From assembly GCA_020086605.1 (NCBI GenBank), contig JACBWW010000003.1, positions 58,079,847 through 58,143,846 on the forward strand: a stretch of DNA of 64,000 nt. Reading direction: 5' to 3'. The notes under the pieces were generated by a model that was not told the DNA's origin, made no database searches, and was given only the letters and a program-made list of their open reading frames with translations. Below are positions 32,517 through 45,683 of the stretch, one piece after another. The position numbers and the translations under genes are program-made. The DNA is from Lanius collurio (Eukaryota; Chordata; Aves; Passeriformes; Laniidae). Within the stretch, counting starts at the first letter, position 1; the number at the start of each line of letters is the position of its first letter.

Positions 32517-33762
32517 TTGAAGAACATTGCACTAGGCATTAAGAAGTTCCAAAAATCCACATCAGGAGCTCCAGGTCAGCTAGAGTGCTAAGCATTAGAG
32601 ATGATTAAATGTGAGGGTACCATTCACAGGAACGTTCCAAGCACTGATGTTCCTGTGTGTGAACACTTACAGTAGGGATCCACAAAGAGAGAAAGCAATT
32701 ATACAATAGTTCTATTTTGGAGTGGCACAATTTTTACCATATAAAAATGTTATGGCTGAACAATACTTGATAATCTGTAACAAAATAAAACCGAGTGTTT
32801 CTGTTCCTTAACTAGAAACAACCACTTTCTCAAATCACACAGCCACTCTTGTGGCAGCTAAAACTAGAACATTTGGAACCACCACAGCTATATAAATTCA
32901 TTCTGATGTTATTTATCTCTGGGCTTTTTTTTCATTTACAGCAGAACATTGGATTAAAACATTAAGAACTGCAAACATCATTACTTCTTTTGCTCCCCAG
33001 TAAAACAGTGGGTTTGACTTGACTTAGATCTTGCCAAGAAAAGTTACCATTTCTAAATGTAATAAAATATTGGGAACTCTGTGTTCCTTTCCAAGACAGT
33101 GCACAGTAAGTGCTTCTCTTTGATTCCTCTGCAAATGCTGTCAAAAGCTTTTGCTTCTGCCTGCCTGCTATGTCAGGCAGTTGCTTTCATACATTGCTAC
33201 TGAAGTTCTCACCATCTTCAATGACCAGAAAAAAATAATGACTCACTTGTCTACTGAGAGTTTGAACACAGGATAAGAATTTGAAACCAGTATTTTGAAA
33301 GAAAGACAATGGTTAACATGGATGAGATGGAGAGATAAAACTTTGTCCTAAGGTCTAATATTGAAGCAAACTGGACACGCAGGAGAAAGAAACAAACACA
33401 AAAATTCCAGGAAACTTCTTCCTAAAGTTATCAATCTAAAAGACTATGACAAGCAGCTTAGAAAAATCTTCCAAATTGAATTTGCTATTGAATTAGATTT
33501 AATCACTAATGTGAAAGCAGGAGGAAAGGGAACATTCATTATTTTAAAAGAGGAATCACTGAGCAAAGCAATATACAAAGATGACATCCACAGCCTAAAG
33601 GAGCCAGTGATCTGAGTCAGAATGACATCACAGGCCAATTTTGTATTTTTATATTTGCAAATACAATTTTTATGTGAACTACTTCTTCATAGTCCGAAAC
33701 TATAAATAAAACACTCTTACATAGCAGGTACACAAAACCTGTTATCTAGGGTTGCTTGGGTG

Positions 33763-33815
33763 TTTTGGGTGCAGAGGTTTTTTGGTTGTTTGTTTTTGTT
33801 TCATTTGTTTTATAT
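33763..33815. repeat. G/T-rich low-complexity tract
   Basis: The tract is made of GGGT, TTTTGG and TTTG units on the plus strand, the opposite polarity to the A/C-rich tract 650 bp further on. Confidence 0.7.
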
Positions 33816-34459
33816 AACTGGAAATAGTTTGTTTCCAAACATATTACATTCCTCTTAGATATCTTTTGCTGATATTTTTTAGCTGCACTCTGTTGCAAAG
33901 GAAGTAAGTTGCACTCAATGCTCAATTCAACAACTATTCCAGAGTAATACTACCTTCTCAGCATGTTAAACTAGACAGGAACAGTCTTGCTTTCCCCAGT
34001 TAGGTAAAAAAAGGCTTTTGCAGTATCCATTAATTTTAATTTTGAGTATTTTGAATAGTAAGTATTTTAACTGCCTATCATAGAAGACACAAAATCTGAT
34101 CTTCTATTGAAAGTGGCATACATTGTTGAATATTGCAATGTCTTAGAGAGCCAAGGGGTCTCTGTGACAATCTGTAGGTACTCAGTGGCACTCCTTGCTT
34201 CCTACTAAACTCTTCCTTACCACCACCCACCCCTGGCAAATGCTTCTTTCTTCATTTCCATGATACCATCTTTCAGGAAGCCTTTTTAGTTCCACAGAAG
34301 AACATTTTCTTACCCACTCACACATTTTGGAAAGACAAATCATTTACTAAAGGTACCTGCACCACAAATTTGCTACCTTATTAGCTGACCAAAGCTTTAT
34401 TCTTGAAAATGGCCTTTCTGGAGACAAGCTCAAAATAATGCAAAGGCAAAGTCAGTGTT

Positions 34460-34670
34460 CACCAAAAAAATCCCCAAAAAACAAAATAAAATCAAAAAAC
34501 AAAAACAACCAAAAAACAAAAAAACCCCAACCCCCCCCAAAAAACAAAACAAAAAAAAAAACCCCACAAACAAACAAACAACAACAACAAAAAAAAAAAA
34601 ACCAAAACAAAAACAACCACCACAAAAAAACCAGAAACAGGAAATGAAGGGGAAAAAAGGAGAAAGAACA
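34460..34670. repeat. A/C-rich then A/G-rich low-complexity tract
   Basis: From about 34460 to 34632 the plus strand is almost entirely A and C, including a run of eight C and several CCCC blocks. It then becomes an A/G-rich purine stretch to about 34670. The overlapping 69-82 codon frames on both strands are composition artefacts. Confidence 0.9.
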
Positions 34671-35772
34671 CAAAACATGCACCATATTTAATCTGCTTAA
34701 ATAAAATTAAGCAAGGAAAGGTCCTTGCTCCTCATTCTCAGCAGCTTCTCTGGCATATGCCTTCTTGAGGTTCCAAGTTGCTACATTCCCTTATATTGAA
34801 GCTTCTGCTCAAGAAGAAAATCTCCTGATCATTCAGCAGTTAGTTCTTCTAACTAATCTGTGTGGAATTCTCACATATATTCTCCAGATATAATTTCTCC
34901 TTTTTGCTAAAAGATGGCTGCTTTGAACCTAGCCTGCCAATTTCAAACCACCAACCTCATTCAAATCTGCCCTGCTGAAGAAAGCAGCATCTCTGCTCCC
35001 TCATCCCAGAGCACTCAGTTGGCTACACCACAACCCAGCTCAGGAGCTGCTGTGGTGCCAACAGTCCTGTGAAAGGCAGGGGCTCCTTGTGACACTATGG
35101 ATTCAGCTCCCCTTCCAGCAGTGCAGCACACACTGACAGACATCTGTACTTACAGGTACCATTTCACACCCACAGAAGGTACTTCTTGCAGCATCCTCCC
35201 TCCCAAGATGTACATTTATTGGTGGTTATTCATACTAGTGAATGGAAAACTTGTCCACCTGAGGATAACAAATCAAATACATTTTGGGGTGGTAAGTCCC
35301 TCTAGTGGATCATTTCACTGATGTAGATCACTGAGTAGCTGCACATGCACTTTTACCAGCCTAACACAGCACATATCAGGGCCAGCTCAGAAGGCACATA
35401 TGCTGACATTCCCTAACCCACACCAGTCCTCTCTGCTAGACATTTTTCACTGCTGTTCACACAGATACATTTTTTGCCTCTCCTCAACCCTAAAGAGCTT
35501 GATCTCTTCTCAGTGAAAGGTATTTCTATTTTGGGATCATATTCTGTTTTAATAGCTTCTAAATTTCAAATCAAAAAGTGTACTACAGTGCAGTGTGGGA
35601 AGTGGTACATTCTGGTCTGCTATCTGTCTTTGAGGTAGTAAAAATTGGCAGGTCCACATTTAGATAGACCACTAATTGTTTCTTTAAAACCTTGTGTCCT
35701 TTTATTCTGTATAGATATGTATATATATTCGTGTGCATGTGTGTGCACAAATACTAATATTTTTTGGAGTAT

Positions 35773-35861
35773 ATTGGCTGGTGTCCTTGCCCATGGCAGA
35801 GGGGTTGGAACTAGATGATCTTTAAGGTCCCTTCCAACCCAAACCATTCTGTGATTCTATA
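35773..35861 (+). mobile_element. CR1 3' tail fragment
   Basis: It contains 'tgtccttgcccatggcagag', 'gttggaactagatgatcttt' and 'ggtcccttccaacccaaacc', ending in 'attctgtgattctata'. This is the canonical CR1 3' end, only about 90 bp long. It is antisense to ASAP1. Confidence 0.93.
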
Positions 35862-38439
35862 TCTGTCCTGATGTGTTTGTACACAAAAGTCTACATACTG
35901 TAATCATACTTCTGAGTATATGAGGTGCTTATTGATAATACACATGAAAATTATAGTTTAAAAAACACATAAACCTTTCTTTCTAGACTAACACAAAACT
36001 ACTGTCCAGAAACCAATCACAAAAGTGCTTTGTACGTATATTAAATTTAGCTTTTCTAGAAATCAGCACCAACCCATAGGCATATATTTGCACTGCTCCT
36101 TGAACCCACTAGAGCTACTAAAACATCAAATATATCTTGTGTACCTCACAAACCTTTAAAATTTGAAGAGGGGTAAAAAACTTGCTAATTTCTGTTTCAG
36201 CCTTACAATAATAAAAGACAAAAGTGTCTCAAGACACTGACCATCACATTAATATGTCAGTATATATTATTGAATATTACTAATCCCTTTAAGTAGATTA
36301 TTATCCAAAGGAAATGCATTTTCCAACTGGAAAAAACTGCTCATTCTTATATCAGAAGAAATTTAGAATTTCACACCATTTGTAGGAGGTTTGTCCTAAA
36401 AGATTCCATATCCTACTGCCAGCAGAACCCACTCACAAAAATATATAGCAGAGAAATGTTTTAAACCATTACAACATTTTGCACAAGAAAAACCCATGAC
36501 AGAACCTTGAAGGTGACAAGAGCATGCACAGTCTATGTACTCATCACAAAAACCCCTCCCTCAATGTATTTTAAAAAATTATTTTCTCATATTTTAAAAA
36601 TAACCCATGGGAAATATAAAAATATTTGAGGTTATACACACAAATGAGTGCAAAGAATGCTTGGTAGTCACGTGCCTGTATAGTCAGATACAAGAATAAT
36701 TATTTCATGGAACACACATGAATGATTTATCAGCTTCAAGAGACTAAAAGTAGTAAATCTTTCACTTACCAATTTACATCCCTCTCTAACCCTGGCACAG
36801 AAGGGTTATAGACTGCTGTTTATACTATAAAACATGCTTGTCCTCTGCTCAATTCCCAGTTACAGGACCCATGGAATGAAGAAGAGCAATAGCACCTTAC
36901 AAAGTCATGGCTGTTCAGAGCAGGATCAGCTTTCCTCACAGTAAAATCCCAACCTTATTGGATATGCAATAAACAGACTAAAGAGCTAGTAAGTTATTGC
37001 ATGCCACTGAAACTGCAACAACACAAACCCCTAAAATTGCCACAGTGAAATAAAACCAAAAGAGAAGATTAGCATCAAGTGTTGGTCTCCAGTTGCTCAC
37101 TCATTCAGAAATGAGTAGACTACAAACCCACCTAATTCTGAACACAGAGAAGTGACTCAAACCACACCACTTGTCTTTCCTTCTCCACTAAATTCATACT
37201 GGTCCTACCAGTCATCAGTAGGAAACTTGTTTCCAATTGTTGGCCCCAGCACATGTCTACATGACAAAAATAGGGGTGTTAAATGTTAAGAATTTTCTAG
37301 AGACAATCTCATTGTATACAAGATGGATACAGAAAGGTCCAGTTTGAACTTTTCCTAAATTACTTAAAAAAACCCCAAAGGGTCCCAATGAAAGGAAGCA
37401 AACAAAAACAACACATCAACAAGCACTAATCACTGTAATAACTGATGCTAGCATCATTTAATACACAACCATTTACCAGCTGCTCCCAAAAGAAGATCAA
37501 TTAAAAGGTAACATTATTTTTAAAACCTTGTCTTTTCTCTGAAAATTGCAAGCTTTGAGTGTTTCAACCATAACCTAATGAAAAGGGTATTCCGTGATTA
37601 AACTGAGTAAACACATTTTTCCAGAAATTATTTTTTTCAGGTAATGCCAAAACTCAGTATAGATCCCATCAGCTGAACTTTCCTCACATCAGCTCTTAGC
37701 TACATGGTCTGATGCAATGCAACAGCCGCTCTCCAAACTCCACAGATGTGACAGAAACCACCAACCTCCAGAGCTGTAAAGGTCACAATAGATGAGCCAG
37801 CTCATTTGTGTGGGCTCTTAAAAGAGCTGCAAAAATGTTAGCCACTTAATTATTCTCCACATATTATTCAAATAGAAGCACAGTAGATACTGCTTGTAAA
37901 AGTGCAGTATTGCTAATTGTAATGTGTTTTTACAATTAGATCCTTCTTTGCAACCAGACTCTACCCAGCAGCCTTTTCTGTGAGACCAACAATGTAGACA
38001 CTAATCACTATCTATGTATGGTTACTTCTGCATAAAATGGGGTTAGCATCACATTTTTTCTAATGAGCATGGAGTGGATATCGGATTTTGTGCACACTCT
38101 GACACACCTGGGAAAGCTTAACAATATTTTGAGCAGTTTCTTCCTTTAAGTTTTCAGCGTAGTTACATCAACACTTCTGAGTTTAACTCATTTTGTGCAC
38201 CAAGTACATTTATAGATATCTGAAAAATAAGCTAAGAGATTTGTTTCCAGGAATGTTGATGACCAATCAGATTTGTTTTCTAATTTTTGTTGTGTAGGAG
38301 ATGCTGAAAAGCTCACAACTAGTGGCAACACTTGAAACCATCCAGTGACAGATAAAAAATTTCCCCCACAGGCTCTAAAACAGCTTCACTGGGTAGAAAC
38401 TAATCTTGGGGATAAATATCAGAGAATGGTTTGGAAAAC

Positions 38440-38578
38440 ATAATCTAGTTCCAGTGCTCCTGACAAGGGCAGAGACACCTTTCACTAGACCAGATTGCTC
38501 AAAGCCCCATCCAACCTGGCACTGAACACTTCCAGGGATTTGGCATCCACAGCTTCTCTGGGCACAACGGGGCATCCA
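38440..38578 (-). mobile_element. CR1 3' fragment, ASAP1-sense orientation
   Basis: The reverse complement contains 'tgtggatgccaaatccctgg', 'aagtgttcagtgccaggttg' and 'gatggggctttgagcaatct', the familiar CR1 3' sequence. It is the only clear copy in the same orientation as ASAP1. Plus-strand frames here (KAPSNLALNTSRDLASTA...) are the usual antisense CR1 shadow. Confidence 0.88.
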
Positions 38579-39404
38579 CAACTACTTAATGACAATATTT
38601 TTATCTTTACACTGGCAACAACACACCTTGAACTAGCTACAACTGCTAGAACAGCCATCATTCACTGCATACAAACCCACTTCTTAAATTAGTAGCAGCA
38701 AAGCTGAATAGTACAAAAACCTAGAACAGCAAAATCAGTGAAAAATTCTTCCCAGTTTAAACATCACTGCAGCACAATTTTACCTATTTCCAGGTGCTGG
38801 ATAAACAAATTGGCACGACTGCTGGGATAAAACAAGGCTCCAGCTCAGAAACCAGCACACCCACAGCCAGGCCCCCAGCTCCCAAAGATGCCACTGTACA
38901 CAATTCCCAGGTTGCACACACGACTTTTGCCGGCATTAAGGCTGCACAGCATCAGCAAGTGGTTGCACAGAATGTAACCAAGAAATCTTCCTACATTACA
39001 AATGTTCCTGTGTTTAAAAATAACAAGTGCTGTTGCACTCTACTTTTTAGCAAGTCATGGCTTGTTATCAGTCTTTTTTCCTCAGAGGTGATCCTGCTTG
39101 TCCACATCAGCAACCTATTAAGTACTGTTTTAAAAGCACAAAGGGAATGAACCTAAACTAAGGCTCTTTCTCTCCCTGTGTTCTTGTGAACCTCTCCTTA
39201 TGCTTTTTACAAAAGTCAAGGGAAATACATTGATTTGGGTGTGAGCATTGGCTACCAAACACTATCCTACAAAATAACCTTTTTTCCAGCATAATTCATT
39301 GAAGATTCTTGTCATTTAAAAAACCCAAAGTATGAAGTGCCATTTTCATTTAACAAAAATCTAATCTGAAAAGTTTATATGCAATAATAAACTAACATAC
39401 ACAC

Positions 39405-39428
39405 AAAAAAAAAAAAAAAAAAAAAAAA
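39405..39428. repeat. Poly-A run, 24 bases
   Basis: An uninterrupted A run preceded by 'catacacac'. It may be the tail of a decayed retroposed copy or simple sequence. No source sequence was recognised upstream. Confidence 0.85.
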
Positions 39429-42149
39429 CACAACAAAATTGTTTTCAAGAATAATCAAACAATAAATTCATCAGAAGATGGTGAATATTTGAGGCAAGGT
39501 CTTTCAAAAGGAAACAAAGTGAGAAGATGACATACAAACAGCATTAACAGAACCACAGTCAACAGATGTGCCAACAGACACAGGGTTATTAGAAATGTGA
39601 TTCTTAGCAACTTGAATTGGAAAAAAGGACATAAGTCTCTGGAAAATTTCTTCCCCCACAATATCAGACAGTAAATTTCACTAACAGTAGAGCTCTTCAG
39701 TTTCAGCACCAGAGTTAAATACTACAAAATATTTTTGTCCCCTGTTAATGCTTTTCCTTCATTTTCTGAAGCCACAAAATATTTTGCAGCAGGCTCTACA
39801 TTTAAGCTGTTATCCCAGTAACTCACAGGCATTTTCTACCTAGGGAGGGAAGATGCACTAGATCAGGACTAGTTATTCTTACTGGCAGCAAAACTCTTCA
39901 AATATTGGTACACAGTTTCTGTGAATGATACAAAAATCATGTGAAGGCTACAAAAGAGACAAAAGAGGGATAAATGCAGCCTCTGTGGTGCTGCAGGCAC
40001 ACAGCACACTCAAACCTCATGGCTCCATAAACTCCAAACCCAACTGGCATTGTCAGGATCTTCTACCACCATTACTAACTACTAGTAGAAATCCTTTCAT
40101 TGCCCTGGCTGAGGTGAGGGACCAGAAAGGATCTCTTATTTGAGAAGAGAAACAACTCATGCTCCTCCTCCTAGTAACTCCTGAAGAAATATTTAAATGC
40201 ATACAGTGATGGATGACTGCAATATTCCATTTCAGCATTATTCCATCCAGACAAAAAAGTGAGTACATCAATGCACTAATATTAGGAAATTAAAAAATGT
40301 GTCAATTTTTTTCGAAGCTGCAGATGTCAAGAGTTTCATTAGGCTAATTAAAAAAAAAAAAAAGGTTTCCAGTACAACACAGACTTTGAAGACTACTACA
40401 ACATTATGGGACACTGTTACAGCCCAGTTTTATTCTGCTACTGGGGACTGCTATGATGACAGACTCAATAAGATTTCATCTTACATCATGTTAAACCTTC
40501 AACCACCACCACTTATGAAATTCAGAGCTACATTTGTGTAACCAGCTAAGAACCATCATCTACAATCAATCCTCATTACAGGGTATAACACAGAATGGCA
40601 CTATGGGATAATAACAGGAAGAAAAATAAAAGCACATCTAGAATCAATCTAGAAAATAAGCACACATTCAATTTTTTTGCTGTTTTTAAGGTAAATTTAA
40701 AAATGGAAATGAGAAGTTTACTATATACAGTAGGAGTTGTGTTTCTAATCTAATTCTGCTTAGCCTGTGACTAGAGATTTACAGAATGCATAAATGAAGG
40801 GCTTTGAATCCCCCTTAAAAAAAGGAAAATAAAATCACAAGAGCATAATTCAGATGTGAAGCATTAATTTTTAAAATTTCAATGTCATGTTCTTTGATAT
40901 AAACATATCCTCTGGAGATATACAATTTAGTGGGAAAATTACAGAAAAGGAAATAATAAGGATAGTCAAGTCCAGTATTTTAATAAAAGTCTCATCTAAA
41001 ATCTTCTATTTTCTTCTACACTGCCTTTCAATCAGCATGCAAAAATAGCATAAATGTTCAGGAGAAAATGAGGATGTATATCTCATCTTCACTGTGGTAC
41101 AGGAAACCTACAGACCTCTAAAATCAATATAGGCTGAAAAAAACCAAGCTGTAGATACGTGTGTAATACATATGACTTAATGATATATATGTTTAATGAC
41201 CAGAATAATTTTACATACAACTTAAGGCCAGAGTAAAATCTGCTTTCTCAATATACAAGTGAAAAGAAGTGAAATGAGAAGGGATATTGAACCTAAAGCA
41301 AAGACCTGTGTTTGACTTATACTCTCTAGGGTTAATTTTGGGGATGCTGGCACACATTATGACCACTTGCAAACTGGTTATGCATAGAAAAGAATTTCTG
41401 ACTCATATACAAGTGTATAAACTACAGCAATCAATCAAGGGTGCAGTAAGAGGATATTTTAACACCACTGAAATCCTACAGTGTAAAGGCAACCTAAATT
41501 CCCCAAATTTTGTATATGACCTGACAACGTCATTGGGACAACACAGAATCTTCCACCTTTTCTCCCATATTTTAAATACAGTGCTGATTGTACAGGTGTT
41601 GTTTTAAAAACACAGTGGAACTTAGAGGAATCTAGCAGTAATATTCAGCATTTTAGGAAACATTATGAGTATTTTGCAAGCAAACTGCTACTTACTTCAC
41701 AACATTTTTTAACCTAGTATTGTGCTTGGTAAAAAGAGTCCCATGCTATTTCTCTTTTATTACTGCATTAGAGAACAGATGCCCTTAGAGAATATTCTAT
41801 AAATGTTTTTATTAATATTAAGCTTTGGATATCATTTATAGCCAAGATCCTAAGCATAGTTAAATCCCACTAGCAACAACTTTCTTTAAGATATTCAGAA
41901 AAAAAGCATTCAAACTCCACAGATGCAAAAGCAAAAATCAGTCAAAGAACACAACTTCCCCATATACACAAGATGTGAAGGAGAAGGTTCAAGCTCAGTG
42001 GAGGTGTGGAACACCATGCACAATTATCCTTCTCTTTCTCAAGCCTAAAATAGTTGCTAACACTTGTACTAGACACCCACAATGACTATAAAATAATTGT
42101 GTACCAAACTCTGCTGTGTTTATTATTGTTTTATTTAAACAGCAGTCTA

Positions 42150-42545
42150 AGTGATGAAGGCTGAGAGGTGGAGCTGTTCAGCCTGGAGAAGAAAAGGCTC
42201 TGGGGTGACCTTATAGCACTTTCCAGTACCTAAAGGGGCTACAAGACAGCAGAAGTAGGACTTTCTATAAGCACATGGCGTGACAAGGGGGAATGGCTTT
42301 AAACTGAAGGAGGGCAGATTTAGTATGGATGTTAGGAAGAAATTCTTTACAGTGAGGGTGGTGAGGCACTGGATCAGGCTGCCCACAGAGGTTATGGGTG
42401 CTCCATCCAACAAAGTCTTCAAGGTCAGGTTGGAAGGGTCTTTGAGCCACCTGGTTTAGTAGAAAGTGTCCCTGCACAGGGCAGGGAGTTTGAACCAGAT
42501 GATCTTTAAGGTCCCTTCCAGCCCAAATTATTCTGTGATTCTGTG
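42150..42545 (+). mobile_element. CR1-type LINE, truncated 3' end
   Basis: It runs from 'gtgatgaaggctgagaggtg' through 'gctgttcagcctggagaaga', 'accttatagcactttccagt', 'ttagtatggatgttaggaag', 'gtgagggtggtgaggcactg' and 'caaggtcaggttggaagggt'. The tail is 'gatctttaaggtcccttcca', closing with 'attctgtgattctgtga'. It is well preserved, antisense to ASAP1, and similar in extent to the copy at 32159. Confidence 0.95.
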
Positions 42546-44018
42546 AAAAGGATATATGTCACTTCAAAAGAACACAGGCTGGCAAGATCTTTCTCTAAAA
42601 AAAGGAATATAATTTATGTTTCAGATTGGAGAAAGAAATGTGGGAAAGCAAATGAAAACCAGGATTGCTACCACAGGGTAACAAGAGTGCATGGACAAAG
42701 CTGATTATTACCACGTAGTTTTTCATGCTTGCACAGTATGCAACTAGAACATACAGATTCCACTTAAACATAGGACAAAGTAATGCCATAATTTAATATC
42801 CATCCAAAAGACTAGTAACTACATAATGAAGCATATTTAATCAGAAATCGTTATTCACATTTTAATCTAGTGTTTTTTCTTCTTTTAACTATACAAATTC
42901 CCCGTCCAAAGAACAAAATTAAGACTAATACTAAAACCCATTAATTTATAGCATTTATCATAAAGTTACCTTGGTTCTCAAAAATGATTTCTTCATTTCA
43001 GACCACTCTAAATATTATATTATCTAAATCTAATGGATGCAGCTAGTGCTAAATAAAATTAATCTCAGTCAACATCAGTCTTAAAGAGAATCAAGAAGCT
43101 TCCACAATCAAGGAATAATCTTACATAAAAACTAGACAGACTAAGACACTAGAACAGTAAGTGATTAATAGGCTGCAGTATTTTAAAATTAAGTAAAATA
43201 GCTCTCACAAAGTTGTAAAGAAGCTGTAAACACAACAGAAACTTTTGAATTTATGCAACAGTGTATTCTCTTGACAAACACCTTCAAATTTTGATGCTAT
43301 GGGACATGACACAATGTTATCACTAATAAATATAGTACCAGTTCATGATCACTTCTACTGAGACAGAAAGACACGTTCTTCCTTTTTACATTTCTGCAGC
43401 TTCCTCATAGTATTTTTAATAAAAATTTAATACCTCCAAATGTAATTTAATTCAATGGAGGCATATGAATGAAAGTGGAATTTTCATCTTTTCATTAGGA
43501 AGTAAAAACTTCTTCAGGTATCAAAAAATATAATAAATGTCCCACAATACACACTAGATGTATCTATATGGTTAAAAGATTCACTTCGAAACACAGAATG
43601 AATGTATAGGAAAAAATAGTGAGTAATATAATGAAAATTGGACAGGAAAGATGAAATTGTTCAGCAAATAAAGGTTAAAATCAGTAGCATTTCACATTCC
43701 AGCTGGTATTTTATGATTGAAAGCAACAGGACAACAGGCATCCCTGCAGGTTTTAGTGGAAAGTTAGAGTGATCATTTGCCTCAGAGGACCTTAAAAACA
43801 TGGTTTTCCTGTTGCCCCTCTTCCAACCACTCATTCCCACTACTTTCTTTGTACCAGCACACTAGTGATCACAAAGTCAAGGACTTAGATCAGACTAAAG
43901 TTGCCTTTTTCTTAGTGGGTTATGGCCATTGCAAAGGAGGATGCACAAGTGCACACACGGTGGCTTTAACCCCTTCAATGAATGCACAACCTTGCACACA
44001 CAGATCAGTGTGTTTTTG

Positions 44019-44612
44019 TGGCCAAGAAGGCCCACGGTGTCCTGGGGTGCATCAGGAGGAGCCTTGCCAGCAGGTCAGGGAGGTGATCCTGCCCCTCTGC
44101 TCAGCCCTGGGGAGGCCTCACCTGGAGTGCTGTGCTCTCTTCTGGGCTCCTCAGGACAAGGCAGATGTGGAGCTCCTGAAGTGGGTCCAGCACAGGGACA
44201 GGAGCACCTCTCTTATGAGGAAAGGCTGAGGGAGCTGGGCCTGTTCAGCCTCAAAAAGAGGTGATGGAGAGGGGACCTCATCAAGGTCTATCAGAACCTG
44301 TAGGGAGGTGTCAGAGGGTGGACCAGGCTCTGCTCAGTGGTGCCCAGCAATGGAACAAGAGGCAGTGGGCAGAAACTGATGCCCAGGAAGTTCCACCTGG
44401 ACATGAGGAAGAACTTGTTTCCTGTGTGTGTGACTGAGCACTGGAACAGATTGTCCAGAGAGGGTGTGGAGCTTCCCTCACTGGAGATATTAAAGAAACT
44501 TCTGGACACAATCCTGTGCCATGTAATCTGGAATGCCCCTGCTTGAACAGGGACATTGGACCAGATGACCTACTGTGGTCCCTTCCAACCTTACCCATTT
44601 TGTGACTCCATG
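44019..44612 (+). mobile_element. CR1-type LINE with decayed ORF2 C-terminus
   Basis: This is the longest CR1 copy in the window, about 594 bp. It preserves the end of the reverse-transcriptase ORF in three frames: [24 protein letters not shown] in the frame of 43777-44229, then [20 protein letters not shown] in the next frame, then VPSNGTRGSGQ...FHLDMRKNLF...TEHWNRLSREGVELPSLEIL in the frame of 44337-44546. At least two frameshifts therefore separate the parts, so it cannot encode a working protein. The tail is 'ggtcccttccaaccttaccc' and 'attttgtgactccatg'. It is antisense to ASAP1. Confidence 0.95.
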
Positions 44613-45664
44613 AAAATTGCTGTGTGATCTGAGAAGACAGATTATATTTCATATTTCAGCTACATAAAGATCCATTCCATCTGAGCTGCATCCCTTGCAA
44701 TCCACCTGCTTTTGATCTGTGAAGATACACTAGGAGACTGTAAAACTAGAATGCCTAGAAAACAACTCTGGCAGAAGGCAGCAATGTCCATGCACACAGA
44801 GGCTGAATTTCAGCTTCTCCTTCACCAAGTGGGGTGACTCTGTCTATAGATTTCTTGTTTAAATCTCATACTGTTTCTCTTGATTTTAAAATGGTTCTAC
44901 CTTTTAGAAACTCAGTCAACTATTTAAACTACAGTAACTCACTGCTGTTCCTCGTGCTATTTCTCATGATCTTCACAAGTGCATAAACCATGGGTGAAGG
45001 ATGGTCTGAAGTTTTATATTTGCAGCTACAGAGTTACTGCACTTGACAATATCAATGGAACAAAATCTGAAAAGCACTTTATGTAACTTCCAGCGTTCTG
45101 TATTATTAACTGTCTAGTAACCTGGTTTAAATACCTCCTGCTGCTTTTGTAAGACCATTTATCTGCTACACCAGACATCACTGCAAGCAGACAGCACTTC
45201 CTCTCAGCACACTTCTTGCTCAGAGAAAGGTGGTATTTAATAAGGAGGAGTTTAGTTCTGGAGGCCAGATGCTGGCCTTAATAGAGCACTAAACAGACAG
45301 AAAACACTAAGGGGTGCAATAGAAGTTGTGGGAAATTGACAGTAGCTTTTCTAGAAATACTTCACTCTGGTAATTGAATCCCAACACTTCACCTTGAATT
45401 TCCTTTCACAGAGCAGCTCCTTCGAAAGTCTCACCTATTCCTCCTCCTTACCCAAGACAGTAAGTACAACCCCTCAGATCTCTGCAGAGCAGCCACAGCA
45501 GGCACGAGCTCCATCTCTGGAGAGGAGCACATGGCAAGACAGAGGCCAAGCATCCTGCCTGGCCTCAGAAGCCTACAAAAATCCCAAAAGGCAAAGTGGG
45601 GTGGATATCCAATGGCTGAACATAAAGGTCAGAAGACTTTAAACAAACCAGCAGGCAGCAAATT

Positions 45665-45683
45665 AAAAAAAAAAAAAAAAAAA
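45665..45683. repeat. Poly-A run, 19 bases
   Basis: An uninterrupted A run followed by 'gaaaggaaaag'. No attached element was recognised. Confidence 0.85.

Noticed and set aside
34430..34691. Several 69-82 codon frames rich in Lys/Gln/Asn/Pro or Phe/Cys/Leu
   Set aside because: They are products of the A/C-rich low-complexity sequence; the same applies to 28432-28852.
38794..39150. 118-codon plus-strand frame rich in Thr, Ala and Pro
   Set aside because: No recognised family, no splice or promoter context, and it ends in random hydrophobic sequence. Compatible with chance.
43777..44229. 150-codon plus-strand open frame as a gene
   Set aside because: Its second half is the CR1 reverse-transcriptase end in one of three frames, and its first half has no coding resemblance. 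It is a chance frame running into a LINE copy.
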